Shown here: positions 13,358-14,012 of the stretch, in pieces
Numbering within the stretch: position 1 is the first letter of the stretch
Layout: each line of letters begins with the position of its first letter
Source: UBA1162 sp049513695
Lineage (GTDB): Bacteria > Chloroflexota > Dehalococcoidia > GIF9 > UBA5629
Assembly: GCA_049513695.1 (NCBI GenBank)
Contig: JBEKVW010000058.1
Span: forward strand, 1-14,012
Length of the DNA: 14,012 nt
Direction: 5' to 3'
Translations under genes and position numbers: made by a program
Notes under the pieces: generated by a model
Databases searched by the model: none
Seen by the model: the letters and a program-made list of their open reading frames with translations, nothing else
What the model was told of the DNA's origin: nothing

Positions 13358-14012
13358 ATGATAAAAAACAGGTTCAGAATTATGGCAAAGAAATGGCCGG
13401 CCTTGCTGCTGGTAGTGATTACGGCATTTCTGCCGGTAACTACTCGGGTTACACCTGCCTACGCCTTACTGGATAATAGCGGCCCGCAGCTTTTGGCGTC
13501 TTTGCAGGACGATGCCTCGCAGACATACCCCGTGATGAAGCTCACGGAGCAGCAGCGGCAAACGCGCTTCCAGCGGCTGAAAAATGCGCCTGCTGTTGCC
13601 TTCGATTCAAGCATCATGCGGCGGCAATCACAGGGCATGCTGGGTTCATCGCTCGGGCTGCTTCCACTGATACCCAATTACAACGATCGCAACCAGGGCT
13701 CCGCCGGCAACTGCTGGGTCTGGGCCGGCACAGGCGTAATCGAAGCGGCTCTTAAAACACAGCTCGGAATCAGCGAGCGGCTCTCCATCCAGTATTTCGA
13801 TTCCAACTATAACGACGGGGTAGCCGGCAATTGGGCGGCTTGCGGCGGCGACTCGTCGGAATTCGTTTATTTTTACAATGATACGAAAATGGCCGTACCC
13901 TGGTCCAATACCAATGCGTCTTACCGGGACAGCAGCCGTACCTGTTCAACCGGCACAGCCGTAACGGCATCATCGATCGGCACGACCCCGTATTACGACA
14001 TCAGTTCCATTT
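13358..14012 (+). CDS. Secreted papain-family (C1) cysteine peptidase, copy B, 3' end outside window
   Basis: Open frame of 218 codons to the window edge, paralogous to the peptidase at 10322. ATG 13358 is chosen; ATG 13382 (MAKKWPALLL) is an alternative. A signal peptide (to about residue 36, TPAYA) and a short pro-like segment with KLTEQQRQ are followed by the start of the C1 domain. Oxyanion Gln113 and catalytic Cys119 are present in RNQGSAGNCWVWAG, in step with copy A numbering. The two Cys of the papain-type disulfide are both replaced by Ala: Ala116 here against Cys116, and Ala161 (WAACGGD) against Cys161 (FACCGGS). The catalytic His and Asn and any FG-GAP repeats lie beyond the window, so activity cannot be judged. 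No stop or frameshift interrupts the visible part. Confidence 0.88.
   Translation, partial: MIKNRFRIMAKKWPALLLVVITAFLPVTTRVTPAYALLDNSGPQLLASLQDDASQTYPVMKLTEQQRQTRFQRLKNAPAVAFDSSIMRRQSQGMLGSSLGLLPLIPNYNDRNQGSAGNCWVWAGTGVIEAALKTQLGISERLSIQYFDSNYNDGVAGNWAACGGDSSEFVYFYNDTKMAVPWSNTNASYRDSSRTCSTGTAVTASSIGTTPYYDISSI

Overview
The window looks like a chromosomal piece of an anaerobic bacterium. The mix of genes (CARDB and carboxypeptidase-regulatory-like surface proteins with a C-terminal membrane anchor, DegV, NarL-type two-component pair, AT-rich degenerate intergenic repeats between GC-richer genes) is consistent with Chloroflexota, perhaps Dehalococcoidia. That placement is inference from gene style, not a measured result.

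Left part (1-2541): the 3' end of a methylenetetrahydrofolate reductase gene (metF); a small helix-turn-helix-like hypothetical protein; an AT-rich spacer; then a two-gene operon of a sensor-less histidine kinase and a NarL/FixJ response regulator, abutting with no spacer.

Middle part (2542-6346): an AT-rich dispersed repeat; an acyl-CoA ligase-like gene followed 28 nt later by a DegV/FakB-like fatty-acid-binding protein, probably one lipid-activation operon; a short-chain dehydrogenase on the minus strand whose stop codon lies one base from the DegV stop; then a second copy of the AT-rich repeat family.

Right part (6347-14012): a cell-surface locus. It holds a lipoprotein with Ig-like and CARDB domains, a 680-residue multi-domain membrane-anchored surface protein, a small exported protein, and a secreted papain-family (C1) cysteine peptidase carrying six FG-GAP/VCBS-like repeats. 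Then comes a second copy of the module: a degenerate fragment of the surface protein, a paralogous small exported protein and a paralogous C1 peptidase that runs off the window end. Both the coding and the upstream non-coding DNA of the two copies match, so this is a tandem segmental duplication that has diverged. The fixed pairing of a small exported protein with a papain-like peptidase is the strongest candidate for an undescribed functional unit.

A recurring regulatory feature is that several genes (histidine kinase, the lipoprotein at 6347, both small exported proteins) have a plausible -10 box only 6-9 bases before the ATG and no Shine-Dalgarno sequence, suggesting leaderless mRNAs, while the metabolic genes have good ribosome binding sites.
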